From NCBI GenBank assembly GCA_023426345.1, contig JAFAAX010000121.1, positions 1 to 8,027 on the forward strand: a stretch of 8,027 bases of DNA. Reading direction: 5' to 3'. Of this stretch, positions 6,591 to 8,027 are shown piece by piece. Origin of the DNA: Actinomycetes bacterium (GTDB lineage Bacteria; Actinomycetota; Actinomycetes; Actinomycetales; Actinomycetaceae). The notes below the pieces were generated by a model. The model was not told the origin of the DNA. It made no database searches and saw only the letters and a program-made list of their open reading frames with translations. The first letter of the stretch is position 1. Every line of letters starts with the position of its first letter. The position numbers and the translations under genes are program-made.

Positions 6591-6710
6591 ACGCGAGATC
6601 AGAGGCGTCACGACCTGTCCGGGGTCGTGACGCCTCCGATTTCCCCGCATGGCGCGCGATATCTGGGGCGTCGCGAGTACAACAGCACCGTGACGCCTCT
6701 GATTTCGCGT
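6591..6710. repeat. Four-unit array of alternating inverted repeats forming two hairpins
   Basis: Units lie at 6591-6612 (+), 6627-6648 (-), about 6656-6674 (+) and 6689-6710 (-). The core is GAAATCAGAGGCGTCAC. The outer units are inverted repeats of each other, identical at 21 of 22 positions. Units 1 and 2 form a strong hairpin. Units 3 and 4 form a second one, with 15 Watson-Crick pairs, 2 G-U pairs and 2 mismatches over 19 positions around a 15-nt loop. Both hairpins can form in DNA or RNA on either strand. The layout suits a small non-autonomous palindromic element, a REP/BIME-like repeat, or a double terminator. No target-site duplication is clear. Confidence 0.75.
6596..6642. terminator. 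Strong 20-bp hairpin within the repeat array
   Basis: Arms 6596-6615 and 6623-6642 form 18 Watson-Crick pairs, one G-U pair and one mismatch around a 7-nt loop (TGTCCGG). The hairpin is far stronger than expected by chance. It lies about 210 bp beyond the esterase stop codon and could end transcription before the glycosyltransferase gene. The array context means it could equally be a mobile repeat rather than a dedicated terminator. Confidence 0.55.
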
Positions 6711-6739
6711 GGCGACCTGCCGCGCACGGACCTGCCCCC

Positions 6740-6760
6740 TCGACGAGGGCGACCCCGCTC
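6740..6760 (+). repeat. 21-nt element identical to part of the 4182-4234 hairpin
   Basis: These 21 bases, which include CGAGGGCGACCCCGCTC, are the exact reverse complement of 4218-4238. At the other site the sequence is one arm of a terminator-like hairpin. Here only partial pairing with GGAGGGGCGCCC (6779-6790) is possible. An outer stem of CGGACCTG (6727-6734) with CAGGTCCG (6770-6777) encloses the element. It may be a recurring terminator module of this genome. Confidence 0.6.
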
Positions 6761-6789
6761 CCGGGAACACAGGTCCGCGGAGGGGCGCC

Positions 6790-6810
6790 CGCCCCGGCTC
6801 CGCCGGGGCG
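6790..6810 (-). terminator. GC-rich hairpin downstream of the esterase gene
   Basis: CGCCCCGG (6790-6797) and CCGGGGCG (6803-6810) form a perfect 8-bp stem with a 5-nt loop, 40 bp past the esterase stop codon. The place and strength fit a terminator for that gene. There is no T-run, so this rests on hairpin and position only. Confidence 0.5.
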
Positions 6811-6850
6811 CCGGTGGGCCCGTCCGGGGACGCGGCGGCCGTGCGGGGAA

Positions 6851-7867
6851 TCAGCCCAGGCGCGCCAACCGCTCCCGGACGAAGGCGACGGATCGCGGCC
6901 AGTGGGACTCGGCGCCGCCCTCGTGATCGTTGAAGGGGTAGACGACGATCTCCTTGTCCGTCTCCGCCGCGGAGCCGGGCGCGCCGTACCGGTTGAACGC
7001 GGCGAACACGGTGGACGGCGGGCAGGTCTGATCCTCCAGGGCCGTGGAGAACAGCGCGGGCGCCGTGGCCCGGAGCGCGAAGTTCGCGCCGTCGACGTAG
7101 GACAGCGTGTCGAAGGTCTGGTCGACCCGGTCGCGGTGGATGCGCAGGTAGTCCCGGATCTCGGCGTACGGCTGGTTGTCGGTGAGACCGACGGCCCGCT
7201 CGAAATGGCAGAGGAACGGCACGTTCGGGCAGGCGGCCACCAGGCCGTCGACCAATCCGGCGACGGCCAGCGTCAGGCCGCCTCCCTGGCTGGTGCCGGT
7301 CACCGACACGCGGGCCGGATCCACGGCGGGCACAGCCCGCAGGGCATCGACGGCCAGCACGGCGTCGGCGATGAGCCTCCGGTAGTAGTAGGTGGCCGGC
7401 GACTCGATGCCGCGCGTCATCACGCCCGACGCGGCGGGGCCCGACCCGTGGGGGTCCGGGGTGTCCCCGGGCGACCAACCGGAGCCCTGGCCGCGCGTGT
7501 CCATGAGCAGGAAGGCGAGGCCCGCCAGCGCCCATCCCACCGCCGTGTGCGCGAGGCCCCGCCCGCCGCCGTAGCCGAGATACTCCACGACGCCGGGCAG
7601 CCTGGCCCCGGCGGAGGCCGGCTCCACTCCCGCGGGCAGCGCCAGCCACGCCTTGATGGGGTCGCCCGCGAACCCGGGGAAGGTGACGTCGAAGAGGCCC
7701 ACCGCCGTGGCCGGCGTGTCGGCGGGCTCGATCACGGGGCCGCCCGCATCGGCCGCGGCCCGCGACTCCGCGAGCGTGCGCGCCCAGAAGGCGTCGAAGT
7801 CCCCCGGCACGCGCACGTCGGGCCGGTAGTCGCGCAACTCCTCCCAGGAGAGGTCGAAACGTGCCAT
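6851..7867 (-). CDS. Acetyl xylan esterase / cephalosporin-C deacetylase family hydrolase
   Basis: A 338-residue alpha/beta-hydrolase of the AXE1 family (carbohydrate esterase 7 type), close to the usual length of about 320. Such enzymes remove acetyl groups from xylo-oligosaccharides and often from cephalosporin C, typically in the cytoplasm. The N-terminus MARFDLSWEELRDYRP and DFDAFWARTL are family-typical. VEYLGYGGGRG holds the likely oxyanion tyrosine Y99. DTRGQGSGWSPGDTPDPHG follows. The nucleophile is S193 in VTGTSQGGG, the acid D279 in ALEDQTCPPSTVFAAFN, and the base H315 in YPFNDHEGG. No signal peptide is seen. ATG at 7867 is chosen for the family-like N-terminus and the purine-rich ribosome site just upstream. 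The gene is on the same strand as the glycosyltransferase but 461 bp away, so a shared operon is doubtful. The native substrate is unknown. Confidence 0.93.
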   Translation of the reverse strand: MARFDLSWEELRDYRPDVRVPGDFDAFWARTLAESRAAADAGGPVIEPADTPATAVGLFDVTFPGFAGDPIKAWLALPAGVEPASAGARLPGVVEYLGYGGGRGLAHTAVGWALAGLAFLLMDTRGQGSGWSPGDTPDPHGSGPAASGVMTRGIESPATYYYRRLIADAVLAVDALRAVPAVDPARVSVTGTSQGGGLTLAVAGLVDGLVAACPNVPFLCHFERAVGLTDNQPYAEIRDYLRIHRDRVDQTFDTLSYVDGANFALRATAPALFSTALEDQTCPPSTVFAAFNRYGAPGSAAETDKEIVVYPFNDHEGGAESHWPRSVAFVRERLARLG

Positions 7868-7872
7868 AGCTG

Positions 7873-7883
7873 TCCTTCTCCTC
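7873..7883 (-). promoter_or_regulatory. Ribosome binding site of the esterase gene
   Basis: On the minus strand GAGGAGAAGGA ends 5 nt before the ATG at 7867. AAGGA is 5 nt and AGGAG 10 nt from the start codon. It decides the start over the upstream frame extension to 7924. Further upstream, TACTGT (7938-7933) fits TAnnnT as a possible -10 box, but no -35 was seen. Confidence 0.75.
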
Positions 7884-8027
7884 GGCGACGAGGCGTCCTC
7901 CGCGTGTCCGGACCTCCCGCGCACGCGGCTCCACAGTAGTCCACGCGGCCGGGCGCCCCGCGCGGCCGTCTCCTGGTGCGACGGGGGCGCCTGGCGGGTG
8001 GCGCCGGCGGCGGACGCGGGTGCGGGC

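Larger units (their letters stand above)
6390..6850. other. Repeat-rich intergenic region between esterase and glycosyltransferase genes
   Basis: These 461 bp contain no supported gene. From left to right they hold the presumed glycosyltransferase promoter region, a small 10-bp palindrome CGCGATCGCG (6513-6522), a single unit of the repeat family (6545-6566), the four-unit inverted array (6591-6710), the 21-nt shared element (6740-6760) and a GC-rich hairpin (6790-6810). Both flanking genes read on the minus strand, so the region is the 3' flank of the esterase gene and the 5' flank of the glycosyltransferase gene. Confidence 0.7.

Noticed and set aside
6545..6710. Repeat units considered as a CRISPR array
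   Set aside because: Units alternate in orientation, are diverged and are unevenly spaced (about 8 to 25 nt). No cas gene is present.
5106..6926. A very long plus-strand open frame of 606 codons opposite the glycosyltransferase gene
   Set aside because: It is a codon-bias shadow: it is arginine-rich, shows no family motif and lies antisense to a gene with complete glycosyltransferase signatures.
6567..7934. A minus-strand open frame of 455 codons in another frame of the esterase gene
   Set aside because: It is extremely arginine-rich and low in complexity, while the overlapping frame encodes a full catalytic triad. It only passes through the repeat array by chance.

Overview
The window looks like chromosomal DNA of a high-GC actinomycete, possibly of the Micrococcales. 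Counts by eye give 44 of 60 G+C at 481-540 and 50 of 60 at 5161-5220. The genes are actinobacterial in style: GTG and TTG starts, a likely leaderless toxin-antitoxin transcript, and GC-rich hairpins without U-tracts. No genus can be fixed from the sequence alone. All genes except the AraC-type regulator lie on the minus strand.

Layout. Positions 1-1457 are one complete ISL3-family insertion sequence with perfect 25-bp terminal inverted repeats and an intact DDE transposase. The window begins exactly at its left end. The IS has cut the 3' part off a gene for a sugar-type ABC transporter substrate-binding lipoprotein (1458-2275, minus), which is visibly less GC-rich than its surroundings. Upstream of it lies a gene-poor stretch of 967 bp (2276-3242). 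This is followed by a divergent AraC-family regulator with an N-terminal cupin domain (3243-4181, plus). The two may have formed a sugar-responsive regulator and uptake pair that the IS has now broken.

A long hairpin (4182-4234) separates araC from a convergent VapBC-type toxin-antitoxin pair (4259-4905). In this pair the antitoxin and toxin genes overlap by 16 bp. A -10 box placed 6 nt before the GTG start suggests a leaderless mRNA, and a 24-bp imperfect palindrome over that box is a likely autoregulatory operator. Next come three DnaA-box-like 9-mers (5071-5126), then a GT1/MGT-like glycosyltransferase (5154-6389). Last is an acetyl xylan esterase/cephalosporin-C deacetylase family alpha/beta-hydrolase (6851-7867) with a complete catalytic triad.

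The 461 bp between the esterase and the glycosyltransferase are the most structured non-coding DNA here. Five related copies of a roughly 20-nt unit lie there, four of them alternating in orientation so that they form two adjacent hairpins. A 21-nt sequence identical to an arm of the araC/vapC hairpin is also present, followed by another GC-rich hairpin.

I see no clear new multi-gene system. The points most worth a second look are the inverted-unit array, the IS-disrupted transporter gene with its compositional contrast, and the leaderless toxin-antitoxin promoter.
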